DNA from: Actinomadura atramentaria DSM 43919
GTDB taxonomy: Bacteria; Actinomycetota; Actinomycetes; Streptosporangiales; Streptosporangiaceae
DNA: 64,000 bases
Assembly (NCBI RefSeq): GCF_000381885.1
Contig: NZ_KB907211.1
Location: 496,001-560,000, forward strand
Reading direction: 5' to 3'
Made by a program: the position numbers and the translations under genes. Positions 1 to 7,934 of the stretch are shown here, piece after piece. Each line of letters opens with the position of its first letter. Position 1 is the first letter of the stretch. Below the pieces are notes generated by a model. The model was not told where the DNA came from. It saw only the letters and a list, made by a program, of their open reading frames with translations, and ran no database searches.

Positions 1-78
1 GCGGCGCGCGCCGTGGCGGCCCGTGCTGCGGGTCAGGCTCCTCGAAAGGCCCCTGCCGCCGGTCAACTGGTCGGTCAT
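1..78 (-). CDS. 5' end of an unidentified gene cut by the window edge
   Basis: An ATG on the minus strand (78-76) overlaps the TGA stop of the upstream aminotransferase as ATGA, the same coupling seen between the other genes of this block. The 26 visible codons begin MTDQLTGG and are rich in Arg, Ser and Thr; no domain can be recognised in so short a piece. The overlap strongly suggests it is translated from the same mRNA as the two aminotransferases and belongs to the same pathway. Its function cannot be told from this window. Confidence 0.6.
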   Translation of the reverse strand, partial: MTDQLTGGRGLSRSLTRSTGRHGARR

Positions 79-1232
79 CGCGGCTCCCCGGATTCGTCGG
101 CGAACGCGCACACCGCGTCGGCGATGCGCTCCGCCTGCGCGTCGGTCAGATGCGGGTACAGCGGGAGGGAGAGGTTGCGCCGGGCGGCGCGCTCCGCGTT
201 CGGCCAGCGCGCGCCGGGCGGCGCGAACGGCGCGAACGCGGGCTGCTCGGGCAGCGTCCGCGGGTAGTACACGTGCGCGGTGACGCCGTGCGCGGCCAGG
301 TGCGCCGCGAGCGCGTCCCGGCGGTCGGCCAGGACGGTGTAGACGTACGGGAACCGGCCGTCCCCGCCGACGGGCGGCGCGGCGACGCCGGCCAGTCCCG
401 CGAACCGCCGCGAGTAGTAATCGCAGATCCGCGTGCGGCGGGCCAGCCGATCCTCCAGGCCCGGCAGCCGCCGGAGCTGGAACGCGGCCATGACCTCGTC
501 GAACCGGCTGTTGCGCCCGACGCCCCGGTGGACGCGGTGGTGGACGAACCGGTGGACGCCGTCCTGCCCGTGGTTGCGCAGCATCCGCACCGCCCGGCCC
601 AGCTCCGCGTCGCCGGTCAGCACGACGCCGCCCTCGCCGGGCATCCCGAACGTCTTGACCGGGACGAACGAGTAGACCCCCGCGTCGCCCCACAGCCCCG
701 CCGGGCGGCCCGCGAGCGTCCCGCCCTGCGCGAGCGCCGAGTCCTCGACCAGGCGCAGCCCGCGCCGGTCGGCCAGCGCCCGGAACGCGGGCATGTCCGC
801 CATCACCGAGAACAGGTGCCCGACGAGCAGCGCCTTGGTCCACGGCGTGACCAGCGCCTCGACGGCGGCCGGGTCGGCGGTGAGCCGCACCGGGTCGACG
901 TCGGCGAACACCGGCCGCGCGCCGACCTCCACGACCGCCGACGCCAGCGGCGCGCAGCCGAACGCGGGCACCACGACCTCGTCGCCGGGCCCGACGTCCA
1001 GCGCGGTCAGCGCCAGCGCGAGCGCGGACGTCCCGCTGGAGCACGCGACGACGTCGGCCGCGCCGAGCCGGTCGCGCAACTCCTGTTCCAGCCGCGCGGT
1101 GTGCTCGCCGAGGATGAACTTCTGCGCGTCGCCGGTGCCGATCTCGCGGACGGTGTCCAGCAGGGCGTCCCGGTCGTCGGCGAACGTCCCGGGCGAGAAG
1201 AACGGGATCGCCGTGAGCGGCGGCGCGGTCAT
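75..1232 (-). CDS. DegT/DnrJ/EryC1-family PLP aminotransferase (first of two)
   Basis: This 385-residue protein is a fold-type I, PLP-dependent sugar/cyclitol aminotransferase of the DegT/DnrJ/EryC1/StrS family. Seen in sequence: the SSGTSAL phosphate-binding stretch near residues 65-71, VEDSALAQG near 162-170, and the internal-aldimine lysine in SFVPVKTFG (Lys193). The length is normal for the family, which transfers an amino group from Glu or Gln to a keto-sugar or keto-cyclitol. ATG at 1232 is chosen because it overlaps the TGA of the upstream aminotransferase (ATGA) and gives a standard N-terminus; a longer reading to 1388 would overlap that gene heavily. The stop overlaps the next start at 78. 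A tandem pair of such enzymes suggests two amination steps or a heteromeric enzyme. The substrate is unknown. Confidence 0.92.
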   Translation of the reverse strand: MTAPPLTAIPFFSPGTFADDRDALLDTVREIGTGDAQKFILGEHTARLEQELRDRLGAADVVACSSGTSALALALTALDVGPGDEVVVPAFGCAPLASAVVEVGARPVFADVDPVRLTADPAAVEALVTPWTKALLVGHLFSVMADMPAFRALADRRGLRLVEDSALAQGGTLAGRPAGLWGDAGVYSFVPVKTFGMPGEGGVVLTGDAELGRAVRMLRNHGQDGVHRFVHHRVHRGVGRNSRFDEVMAAFQLRRLPGLEDRLARRTRICDYYSRRFAGLAGVAAPPVGGDGRFPYVYTVLADRRDALAAHLAAHGVTAHVYYPRTLPEQPAFAPFAPPGARWPNAERAARRNLSLPLYPHLTDAQAERIADAVCAFADESGEPR

Positions 1233-2407
1233 CGGGCCCTCCCCAGGTAGAACCGCTCGATCTCGTCGCAGACGCGGTCGGCGGCGGCGTCCGGCAGGTC
1301 GGGGTACAGCGGCAGCGCGAGCGCGGCGGCGCACGCGGCCTCCGCGCGCGGGAAGTCGCCGGGCCGGTGCCCGAGGTGCGCGAAGCACGGCTGCAGGGGC
1401 AGCGGCACCGGGTAGTACACCTCGGTGCCGATGCCCCGGGCGGCGAGGTGCGCGGCGAGGGCGTCGCGGTCGTCGACCTCGACCAGGTACACGTAGACGA
1501 CCCGGTTCCCGCCCGGATGGACCGGCGCGTCGCCGGGGACGCGCCGCACGCCCGGCACGCCGCGCAGCCGCGCGTCGTAGCGGGCGGCGAGCTCCGCGCG
1601 GCGGGCGAGGTCGGCGTCCAGGCGGGCGAGCTTGGCGAGCAGGACGGCCGCCTGCACGTCGTCGGCCTTGCTGTTGACGCCCGGCAGGACGGTCGCGGCG
1701 GAGATCGCGGCGGGGTCGTCCAGCGTCGCGCCGCGGCGCCCGTGGTGGCGCAGCGCGCGGACGGCGTCGGCGAGGGCGTCGTCGTCGGTGAGGACCGCGC
1801 CCGCGTCCCCGATCGCGCCGAGCGTCTTGGACGGGAAGAACGACAGGACGCCGCCCGCGCCGAGCAGCCCGGCGTGGCGGCCGTCGAGGCGCATCCCGAT
1901 CGCCTCGGCGCTGTCCTCCAGCAGCGTCACGCCGCGCCGCCGCGCGACGGCCGCGAGGCCGCGCAGGTCCGCGAGCCGGTCGAACAGGTGCGCGGGCATG
2001 ATCGCGCGGGTCCGGGCGGTGACGGCGGCGTCGGCGGTGTCGGGGTCGAGGCCGTGTGCGCCCGCCTCGATGTCGGCGAACACCGGGACTCCCCCGGCCA
2101 GCTCGACGGCGCTGGCCGTCGCGAGGAACGAGTAGGCCGGGACGACGACCTCGTCGCCCGGCGCGAGCCCGGCCGCGCGCAGCAGCAGGACGAGCGCGTC
2201 GGTGCCGGAGTTGACGGCGACGGCGTGCCGCGCGCCGGTCCAGCGGGCGAGCGCGCGCTCCAGTTCGCCGACCTTCGCGCCGTGCGAGAACTTGCCCCGG
2301 TCGAGGACGTCGAGCAGGTGCGCCCGGACGTCCGGCCAGGCCCGGTCGAACGACGCGGCCTGGGTGAAGAAGGGCACGGGAGATAAGGCGGCGTCCGCCG
2401 CCGGCAT
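1229..2407 (-). CDS. DegT/DnrJ/EryC1-family PLP aminotransferase (second of two)
   Basis: The protein has 392 residues and the same family architecture as its downstream neighbour: VNSGTDAL near residues 65-72, LLEDSAEAIG near 162-171, and catalytic lysine Lys194 in SFFPSKTLG. In this family that lysine pattern marks active aminotransferases rather than the PLP-dependent dehydratase subgroup, which has His. ATG at 2407 is preferred because the family N-terminus (VPFFTQAASFD) starts here and a GAAGGA ribosome-binding stretch lies about 13 nt upstream; a longer in-frame start at 2539 would add a low-complexity extension. It ends in an ATGA overlap with the next gene. It is probably the first gene of the final part of the cluster, since a strong hairpin separates it from the EF-hand gene. 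The amino acceptor is not predictable. Confidence 0.92.
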   Translation of the reverse strand: MPAADAALSPVPFFTQAASFDRAWPDVRAHLLDVLDRGKFSHGAKVGELERALARWTGARHAVAVNSGTDALVLLLRAAGLAPGDEVVVPAYSFLATASAVELAGGVPVFADIEAGAHGLDPDTADAAVTARTRAIMPAHLFDRLADLRGLAAVARRRGVTLLEDSAEAIGMRLDGRHAGLLGAGGVLSFFPSKTLGAIGDAGAVLTDDDALADAVRALRHHGRRGATLDDPAAISAATVLPGVNSKADDVQAAVLLAKLARLDADLARRAELAARYDARLRGVPGVRRVPGDAPVHPGGNRVVYVYLVEVDDRDALAAHLAARGIGTEVYYPVPLPLQPCFAHLGHRPGDFPRAEAACAAALALPLYPDLPDAAADRVCDEIERFYLGRAR

Positions 2408-2471
2408 TGTCTGCACGATTTCCTTCGGAGAACGGGCGGGGGACGGTCGAAAGGGGGCGTCGCCCCGGGGA

Positions 2472-2504
2472 AATCCCGCGCCGGCGCGGGGCCGGCGCGG
2501 GATT
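2472..2504 (-). terminator. 14-bp perfect hairpin between the EF-hand gene and the aminotransferases
   Basis: Arms AATCCCGCGCCGGC (2472-2485) and GCCGGCGCGGGATT (2491-2504) are perfectly complementary around a 5-nt loop. It lies downstream of the EF-hand gene on the minus strand and 65 nt before the aminotransferase start. There is no T-run, as is common in high-GC actinobacteria. It could end the EF-hand transcript or attenuate read-through into the aminotransferases. Confidence 0.6.
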
Positions 2505-2598
2505 CCCGAGCGGTTCCGCCGTTCGGGGGAACCATTCACGCGGTCGTTTCAGCGGCCGCCGGCGTGCGGCCGTTCGCCGACCGTTTCCCGCGGGCCGG

Positions 2599-3123
2599 TC
2601 AGCGGCCCAGCAGCGGGATCTCGTTGCGGCCGAGGTGGTAGTCGCGGACCGCGTCCACCAGTTCCCCGACCGACAGCTTCCCGCTGCCGTCGGTGTCCAG
2701 CTCGCGGAACGCGCGGTCCGCCACGTCGCCCTCCAGGCCGATCGCGGCGAGCCACAGCGACATCTCCTCCGGCGACACCTCGCCGTCGCCGTCGCGGTCC
2801 AGGACGTTCACCATCGCCTGGATCGTCGGCTGCACGACCGCGGCGAACCCCGCGTCGCCGCGCGAGATGATCTCCTGCTCGGCGACCCGGAGGAACTGGT
2901 CGCGGTCCATCCGGTCGGTGCCGGCCGCGCCCGCCAGGTGGTCGAACATGCCGAGGTAGGCGCGGCGCAGCTCGGCGGCGGCCGGGGTGCCCTCGGCGTT
3001 CAGCCGGCCGATGATGTCCTCGGCCTCGCGCTCGAAGTCGGCCCGCTCGATGACGTCGTTGCCGTTGCGGTCCCAGAGGCGGAACCGCTCTTCGAGGCGG
3101 TCGGCCTGCTTGGTGGTGGCCAT
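2599..3123 (-). CDS. Calerythrin-like four-EF-hand calcium-binding protein
   Basis: This 174-residue soluble protein carries EF-hand loops like those of actinobacterial calerythrin. Loop 1 is D-R-N-G-N-D-V (residues 18-29). A degenerate second hand lies near 65-85. Loops 3 and 4 read DRDGDGEVSPEE and DTDGSGKLSVGE with the expected Asp/Gly/Glu spacing. No signal peptide or membrane segment is present, so it is a cytoplasmic Ca2+ buffer or sensor by family. ATG at 3123 gives the normal length. It is co-oriented with the surrounding biosynthesis-like genes but set apart from them by 234 bp upstream and a hairpin downstream, so it may be its own transcription unit. Whether it has any role in the pathway is unknown. 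Confidence 0.9.
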   Translation of the reverse strand: MATTKQADRLEERFRLWDRNGNDVIERADFEREAEDIIGRLNAEGTPAAAELRRAYLGMFDHLAGAAGTDRMDRDQFLRVAEQEIISRGDAGFAAVVQPTIQAMVNVLDRDGDGEVSPEEMSLWLAAIGLEGDVADRAFRELDTDGSGKLSVGELVDAVRDYHLGRNEIPLLGR

Positions 3124-3357
3124 TGGTCTTTCCCCTTCTGTCGTCGTTCGACGGGGACGCCGTTCACGGAGGTAAACGGCGGCCCATCGAGATGTCAACG
3201 AACCCCCATCCGTGCAAGGGGAGAGTATCACCGGACGGCGTTCGCGAACAGAAGTCCGACGGTTTCGCAAAGGGTTTCCAAACGCCCGGTCGAGGGAACG
3301 GGGGAATGGTTGCAAATACCTTTTATCAATAAATCGGATATCGGGGGTTATGTCGTT
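3124..3357. other. 234-bp gap with an A/T-rich patch, likely promoter of the EF-hand gene
   Basis: No open reading frame of interest is seen. The part next to the upstream gene (about 3306-3362) is strikingly A/T-rich for this genome (runs such as ATACCTTTTATCAATAAATC), which fits a promoter firing leftward into the EF-hand gene. No exact -35/-10 pair is claimed. Confidence 0.35.
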
Positions 3358-3777
3358 TTATTCGGCCGGTGGGCGGCCCTGCCGGAACTCCAGCCGGTCG
3401 CCCGGCGCGAGCCCCAGCTCCCGGCCCGTCCGCGGCGGCTCGGCCCGGACCAGCACGTTCTGGTGGTTGGGCAGGTGGCAGCCGTCGAAGCCGAGCAGCA
3501 CCCCGAGCCGCCGCCCGCCCAGCCACAGCTCGTCGCCCCGGTCCAGGACGCCGCCCGCGCCGATCTCCGCGAACCCGAGGAACGCCACCCGGTCGATCCG
3601 CGCGCCGGCCGCCGTCTCGGCGTGGTCGGTCGCCACCAGCTCGTGGACCTCGCCCGCGCGCACGCAGCGGCTCGCCCACGGCTCCAGCCGCATGCCCCGG
3701 TCGGCGCGGCGGTGGACGAGCACCTTCACGACCGTCGCGGGCACCGGGCGCTTCGGCCCGTCCTCGCGCGGGTTCAC
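3358..3777 (-). CDS. Small protein of unrecognised family inside the coupled operon
   Basis: The 139-residue product starts at GTG 3777, which overlaps the TGA of the upstream oxidoreductase (GTGA). I do not recognise its family with certainty; it may be one of the DUF families that accompany Gfo/Idh dehydrogenase clusters. The sequence is a compact, beta-rich soluble domain with conserved-looking stretches VAFLGFAEIGAGG (centre), DELWLGGRR and GFDGCHLPNHQN followed by LVRAEPP near the C-terminus. The His/Asn-rich HLPNHQNV segment could bind metal or substrate. There is no signal peptide or transmembrane segment. It is the last gene of the six-gene coupled chain 8997-3358, so it should be made with the pathway enzymes as an accessory or small catalytic domain. 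No function is assigned. Confidence 0.75.
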   Translation of the reverse strand: MNPREDGPKRPVPATVVKVLVHRRADRGMRLEPWASRCVRAGEVHELVATDHAETAAGARIDRVAFLGFAEIGAGGVLDRGDELWLGGRRLGVLLGFDGCHLPNHQNVLVRAEPPRTGRELGLAPGDRLEFRQGRPPAE

Positions 3778-4673
3778 GCCGCCTCCAACCGGTAGGCGTC
3801 CTCGACGCAGCGCAGCGCCGCCAGGCCGCCGCCGTCGTCGGCCGCGCCGCCCGCGACGCGCTCCTCGAACGCCCGCACGATCGCCGCGTACTCGTGCCAC
3901 AGCGACGCCTTGAACCCGTCGTGCCCGGCGAGCATGTCCGCGTGCAGCGTCCGCCCGTCCGCCAGCCGGACCTCGACGTCCTTGCGCTCGCCCGGATACG
4001 CCCAGTCCAGCAGCACGCGCGCCCGCGCCGCGCCCGCGCGCAGCGCCACGTCGGCCCGCACGTCCGTGCCCGAGGCGTCCCGCTCGATCCGCGCGGCGCC
4101 GACCCGCGCCGGGCCCGCCAGCAGCCGGACGAGGTCGAACGCGTTCGGCCCGTTGTCGGCGACGCACCCGCCGCCGCAGCGCCGCGCGTCCAGGTACCAG
4201 GAGTCCGCGCCCGCGTGCTCGCGGATGTCCTCCAGGTACCGCACGGTCAGCTCCGCGACGGGCGCGTCCCCGCACGCGGCGCGCAGCCGCCCCACCGCGT
4301 CGTTGTAGCGGCGGTGGAACGCGGTGAACAGCGCCCGGCCGCGCCGCTCCGCGAGGACGCGCAGCGCCGCGCCCCGCTCAGCGGTCAGCGCGAGGGGCTT
4401 CTCGACGCAGACGGCCGCGCCGCCGTCCAACGCGTCCGCGCAGACGGCGAAGTGCGCGTCGTTGGGCACCGTCACGACGACGGCGTCCGGCCGCTCGGCC
4501 GCCAGCAGCCGCCGGTGGTCGGTGTAGGCGGGCACGCCGTGCCCGGCGGCCCGCGCCGGGTCGCTGTCGCACACCGCGACGAGCCGCGAGCCGGGCGCGT
4601 CGCGCAGCGCCGCGAGATAGAAGCGGGAGATCACGCCGAGCCCGATCACGGCGACCCGCAGCGGCGCGCTCAC
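3774..4673 (-). CDS. Gfo/Idh/MocA-family NAD(P)-dependent dehydrogenase (A)
   Basis: The 299-residue protein has an N-terminal Rossmann fold with the dinucleotide motif GLGVISRFYLAAL near residues 10-22 and the family signature EKPLALT near 93-99, whose lysine is the usual catalytic residue. The C-terminal alpha/beta domain contains GGGCVADNGPNAFDLVRLL, where the Asp/Asn/His-type catalytic region lies. Family members oxidise or reduce a ring hydroxyl of sugars, inositols or their amino derivatives. GTG 4673 overlaps the preceding TGA (GTGA), and its own stop overlaps the next GTG. With a second Gfo/Idh enzyme and two aminotransferases nearby, an oxidation-then-transamination scheme is likely by analogy with amino-sugar pathways. 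The exact substrate is unknown. Confidence 0.9.
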   Translation of the reverse strand: MSAPLRVAVIGLGVISRFYLAALRDAPGSRLVAVCDSDPARAAGHGVPAYTDHRRLLAAERPDAVVVTVPNDAHFAVCADALDGGAAVCVEKPLALTAERGAALRVLAERRGRALFTAFHRRYNDAVGRLRAACGDAPVAELTVRYLEDIREHAGADSWYLDARRCGGGCVADNGPNAFDLVRLLAGPARVGAARIERDASGTDVRADVALRAGAARARVLLDWAYPGERKDVEVRLADGRTLHADMLAGHDGFKASLWHEYAAIVRAFEERVAGGAADDGGGLAALRCVEDAYRLEAA

Positions 4674-5791
4674 CGCGCCTTCCCCGGCGCGGCGACGCCC
4701 GTCCGCGCGGCGATCTCCACCAGCTCGCGGTACAGGTCCGTGCCGAGCGGCACCCCGTGCGCGGCCCGCTCGCGCGCCCGCCGGTGCTCGTGCCAGCCCG
4801 GGTACCGGACGGGCCGCGCCGGGTCGGTCGGCGGGCAGTCCAGCAGCGCCCCGAACAGGGCGTCGGCGGCGGCGTCGGTGTCCGCGCCCGGCCGCAGCAG
4901 GTCCGGCGCGATTGCGACCATCAGGAACCCGATGTCGTCGTCCCGCCCGCTCGGCCCGCCGTCGCCGGAGTGCGCGTCGGCGTGCGGGCCGGTCGCCGCG
5001 CCCGACACCAGCGCGGCCAGCACCTCGACGGCGACGCCCAGCCCGAAGCCCTTGTGCTGCCCGGCCGCGCCGCCCAGCCACATCAGGTGCGCGCCGCCCG
5101 CGTCGAACTCCGCCGGGTCGGTGACGGGACGGCCCGCGTCGTCCGCCAGCCAGCCCTCCGGCACCGGCCGCCCCGCGCGCGCCGCCTGCCGGACGCGGCC
5201 GGTCGGCGCGGCCGTCGTGCTCATGTCCAGCACGAACGGCGGCCGCGTCCCCGCCGGGGCCGCGACGCTCAGCGGATTGGTGCCGAGCATCGCCGCCGCC
5301 CCGCCCGGCGGCCGCGCGATGCGCTGCCCGCCGCAGTTCGACGCGACGAGCCCGACCATGCCGCGCTCCACAGCCCGCAGCGCGTGGAACCCCGCGCACC
5401 CGAAGTGCGTTCCGCCGCGCACGGCCGCGAGCCCGACGCCGTACGCCGCGGCGCGCTCGGCGGCGGCGTCCATCGCCTCGGCCGCCGCCCACAGGCCGAG
5501 CGCGCGCCGCGAGTCCAGCAGGACGGCCGCGCCCCGGTCGGTGACGACGCGCGGCTCGGCGCGCGGATCGACGCGGCCCGCGTCGAACAGCGGTAAGTAG
5601 AGGCGGGCCAGGTTCACCAGCCCGTGCGAGTCCATGCCGGTCAGGTCGCCGTGGCACAGCGCGCGGGCCGCCGTGCGCGCCCGCCCGGCCGGGACGCCGC
5701 GCGCCGCGAACACGGCGGCGGTGAAGTCGAGCAGTTCGGGGTACGGCGTCCGCACGGCGCCGGGGGGCGCCTGCGTGGGAGTCGAGGTCAC
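4670..5791 (-). CDS. Malate/L-lactate dehydrogenase-family (Ldh_2) oxidoreductase
   Basis: This 373-residue enzyme belongs to the NAD(P)-dependent Ldh_2 family (malate/L-sulfolactate/ureidoglycolate/2,3-diketogulonate reductases), which does not use a Rossmann fold. Seen: GMDSHGLVNL (residues 52-61) near the N-terminus, RGGTHFGCAGFHAL with the probable catalytic His129, GTNPLSVAAP, and the C-terminal GQHKGFGLGVAVEVLAAL. The length is typical. These enzymes interconvert 2-hydroxy and 2-oxo acids, or the related imino acids. GTG 5791 overlaps the TGA of the M20 gene upstream and the stop overlaps the next start, so it is tightly co-translated. In this setting it may act on a 2-keto or 2-hydroxy acid branch of the product; that is inference. 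Confidence 0.88.
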   Translation of the reverse strand: MTSTPTQAPPGAVRTPYPELLDFTAAVFAARGVPAGRARTAARALCHGDLTGMDSHGLVNLARLYLPLFDAGRVDPRAEPRVVTDRGAAVLLDSRRALGLWAAAEAMDAAAERAAAYGVGLAAVRGGTHFGCAGFHALRAVERGMVGLVASNCGGQRIARPPGGAAAMLGTNPLSVAAPAGTRPPFVLDMSTTAAPTGRVRQAARAGRPVPEGWLADDAGRPVTDPAEFDAGGAHLMWLGGAAGQHKGFGLGVAVEVLAALVSGAATGPHADAHSGDGGPSGRDDDIGFLMVAIAPDLLRPGADTDAAADALFGALLDCPPTDPARPVRYPGWHEHRRARERAAHGVPLGTDLYRELVEIAARTGVAAPGKAR

Positions 5792-7080
5792 GGTCGTCCG
5801 TTCTCGTCGGTGATGTCGTCGGTGAACGCGGTGAGCAGGGACGCGACGGCCGCCGCGAACCCGGCCAGCTCGTCGGCGCGCGCGGACTCGCCGTCCGCGT
5901 GCGCGTTGTCGGCGGCCAGGTCGCCGGGGCCGAGCACGACCGCGCACGCGTCCGGGACGTCCGCCATCCAGACGGCGTCGCAGGTGAACGCGGGCTCGTC
6001 CGGCGGCCACGGCGGAATCCCCGCGCCGCGCAGCAGCGCGCGGCCCCACGCGTCGCGGTCGTCCAGCACGGGCAGGCCGCGCTTCTCCCATGCGACGCGG
6101 GTGATCGCGCGGGCGTCGGCGGCGGTGCGGGCGAACAGCGCGGTGCCGCCGAACGCGGCGGCGAACGCGGCGAGCCCGTCGTCCACGGCCGCCGCCAGCG
6201 CTCGTTCCAGCCGCCGCCCGTCCGACGCCGACGCGTACGGGAGGTTCAGCAGCAGCGACCCGGTGCCGTACACCCTGTTGTGCCGGGTACCGGTGTGCAG
6301 GCCCGCGACGCACACCCCGTACGGGTCGAGCGCGCGGCCGAGGTGCTGCGCGAGGAACCCGAGCAGGACGCTCGCGTTGTGGCCGCCGCCCGGCCGGTCG
6401 TCGATCGCGTCGTCCCCGGCCACGACGACCCGCGCGGTCGCCGCCGCCGTGCAGCGCGTCAGGAACCGCCCGCCGGTCGGCTCGCAGAACACGTTGAGCC
6501 GCCCCGTCCAGCCGCGCCGGACCAGCGGCCGGGTGCCGAACACGCCGAGCGCGCCGCCCTCCTCGCCCGCGACGGCCTGCACGAGGACGCCGACGTCGCG
6601 GCCGAGCGCGGGCCGCCGCGCCCGCGCCGCGCGGATACCGGCGAGCAGCGCCACCGCCGGGCCCTTGGCGTCGATCGCGCCGCGCCCGAAGAAGGTCTCG
6701 CCGTCGTAGGAGACGGGCTGCGCGCCCGCGACCGTGTCGAGGTGGACGTTGAACATGACCGTCCGCGCGGCGGGCAGCCCGTCCGGGCCGAGCCGCAGCA
6801 CCAGGCTCGGCTGGCCCGCGAGGAACCCCGGATCGGCCAGCGCCGCGCGGACCACGGCCGGGACCAGGTCGTCCGCCACGTCGGCCGGGTCGGCGGGCGC
6901 GTGGTGGACGACGCGCAGCCCGATCCGGGCGGCGTGCCGCGCGTACGCGTCCTGCGCGTCCCGCAGCCGGTGCGGCGCGCCGCCGGTCTCCAACGGCCCG
7001 GCGGTCGGTAACGCCAGGAGCCGTAACAGCAGGTCGCGGTCGGCCCCGGTGAGCGGCGCGGGAACGGCCGCGCCGCTCAC
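5788..7080 (-). CDS. M20-family zinc metallohydrolase (ArgE/DapE/LysK-like deacylase)
   Basis: The 430-residue protein shows all M20 landmarks: metal ligands in FNVHLDTVAG (His113, Asp115), GRGAIDAKGPAVAL (Asp137), catalytic/metal glutamates in AVAGEEGG (Glu173-174), FCEPTGG, and a C-terminal AHADGES histidine. The GRGAIDAKGP stretch resembles LysK and ArgE deacylases, which remove an acyl or carrier group from an amino acid. It starts at GTG 7080 in a GTGA overlap and ends in another. A deacylase in an aminotransferase/dehydrogenase operon suggests that an intermediate carries a temporary N-acyl protecting group, or is bound to an amino-group carrier protein. No carrier protein is seen in the window. 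Secretion is unlikely, as no signal peptide is present. Confidence 0.88.
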   Translation of the reverse strand: MSGAAVPAPLTGADRDLLLRLLALPTAGPLETGGAPHRLRDAQDAYARHAARIGLRVVHHAPADPADVADDLVPAVVRAALADPGFLAGQPSLVLRLGPDGLPAARTVMFNVHLDTVAGAQPVSYDGETFFGRGAIDAKGPAVALLAGIRAARARRPALGRDVGVLVQAVAGEEGGALGVFGTRPLVRRGWTGRLNVFCEPTGGRFLTRCTAAATARVVVAGDDAIDDRPGGGHNASVLLGFLAQHLGRALDPYGVCVAGLHTGTRHNRVYGTGSLLLNLPYASASDGRRLERALAAAVDDGLAAFAAAFGGTALFARTAADARAITRVAWEKRGLPVLDDRDAWGRALLRGAGIPPWPPDEPAFTCDAVWMADVPDACAVVLGPGDLAADNAHADGESARADELAGFAAAVASLLTAFTDDITDENGRP

Positions 7081-7934
7081 CGCGCGCCCGCCACGAGCGC
7101 GGCCAGCGCCCGCCCGTACTCGGTGAACGCCGCGCGGTCCGGCCGCCCGTCGCCCAGGTGCGGCCGCAGGCTGACGTGCGGCTCCAGCGACAGCACGCCC
7201 TCGTACCGGTGCTCGGCGAGCAGCCGCAGACACCCGGCGACGTCCGCGACGCCCTCGCCCGGCGGCACGTACACCGTCCCGCCGTCCGGGCCCGGCCGCG
7301 CGTCCTTGACGTGGACGTGGACGACGAACGGCGCGACCCGCCGCAGCATCGGCAGCGCCGCGTACCCGTGCGCGACGCCGTTCCCGGTGTCGAACAGCAG
7401 CCGCAGCGCCGGGCTGTCGACCGCCGCGACCAGCCCCAGCAGCCGGTCCGCGCGGTCGCCCGCCCAGCCCGCGCAGTTCTCCACCGCCAGCACCAGGCCC
7501 CGGTCGGCGGCGCGCCGCGCCAGCTCCCGCACGCGCGTCCGCACCCGGCGGCCCCACTCCCCGCCGGGCAGCCCGCCGGACGGGTACGACATGATCCGCA
7601 CGATCCGCGTGCCGAGCACCGCACAGCGGCGGGCGAGGACGTCCAGCTCGGCCAGGTCGTCGTCGAAGTCGCCGGTGACCGGCCGCGACCAGTCCCCGAT
7701 CTTGGACGCGACCGCCGGGACGGCCACGCCCGCCCCGCCCAGCCGGTCGGCGGCGCGGCGGAACGCGTCGTCGGTGAGCCGGGCGAGCGGTGTTCCGTCG
7801 ACCGACCGCAGCTCCAGCAGATCCCAGCCGAGGTCGGCGAGCGCGCCGAGCTGGCCGGGCAGGTCCGGGGCGGCCTCGTCCCCGATCCCGGCGAGCCGGG
7901 GCGCGGCCGCGCGGTCAGCGGACGGCGTCGGCAT
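7077..7934 (-). CDS. TIM-barrel sugar isomerase/epimerase (AP endonuclease 2 superfamily)
   Basis: A 285-residue protein of the xylose isomerase-like/sugar phosphate isomerase-epimerase superfamily (COG1082 type). Expected metal-ligand strands are visible: VLAVENCAGW (Glu), LLFDTGNGVAHG (Asp), FVVHVHVKDARP (His/Asp) and a late GVLSLEPHVSLRP (Glu). Members isomerise or epimerise hydroxy-ketones using a divalent metal, and often sit beside Gfo/Idh dehydrogenases, as here. ATG 7934 lies 20 nt inside the upstream gene, and the stop overlaps the next GTG. Other alleles of the fold act as dehydratases, so isomerase is the best but not the only reading. Confidence 0.88.
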   Translation of the reverse strand: MPTPSADRAAAPRLAGIGDEAAPDLPGQLGALADLGWDLLELRSVDGTPLARLTDDAFRRAADRLGGAGVAVPAVASKIGDWSRPVTGDFDDDLAELDVLARRCAVLGTRIVRIMSYPSGGLPGGEWGRRVRTRVRELARRAADRGLVLAVENCAGWAGDRADRLLGLVAAVDSPALRLLFDTGNGVAHGYAALPMLRRVAPFVVHVHVKDARPGPDGGTVYVPPGEGVADVAGCLRLLAEHRYEGVLSLEPHVSLRPHLGDGRPDRAAFTEYGRALAALVAGAR

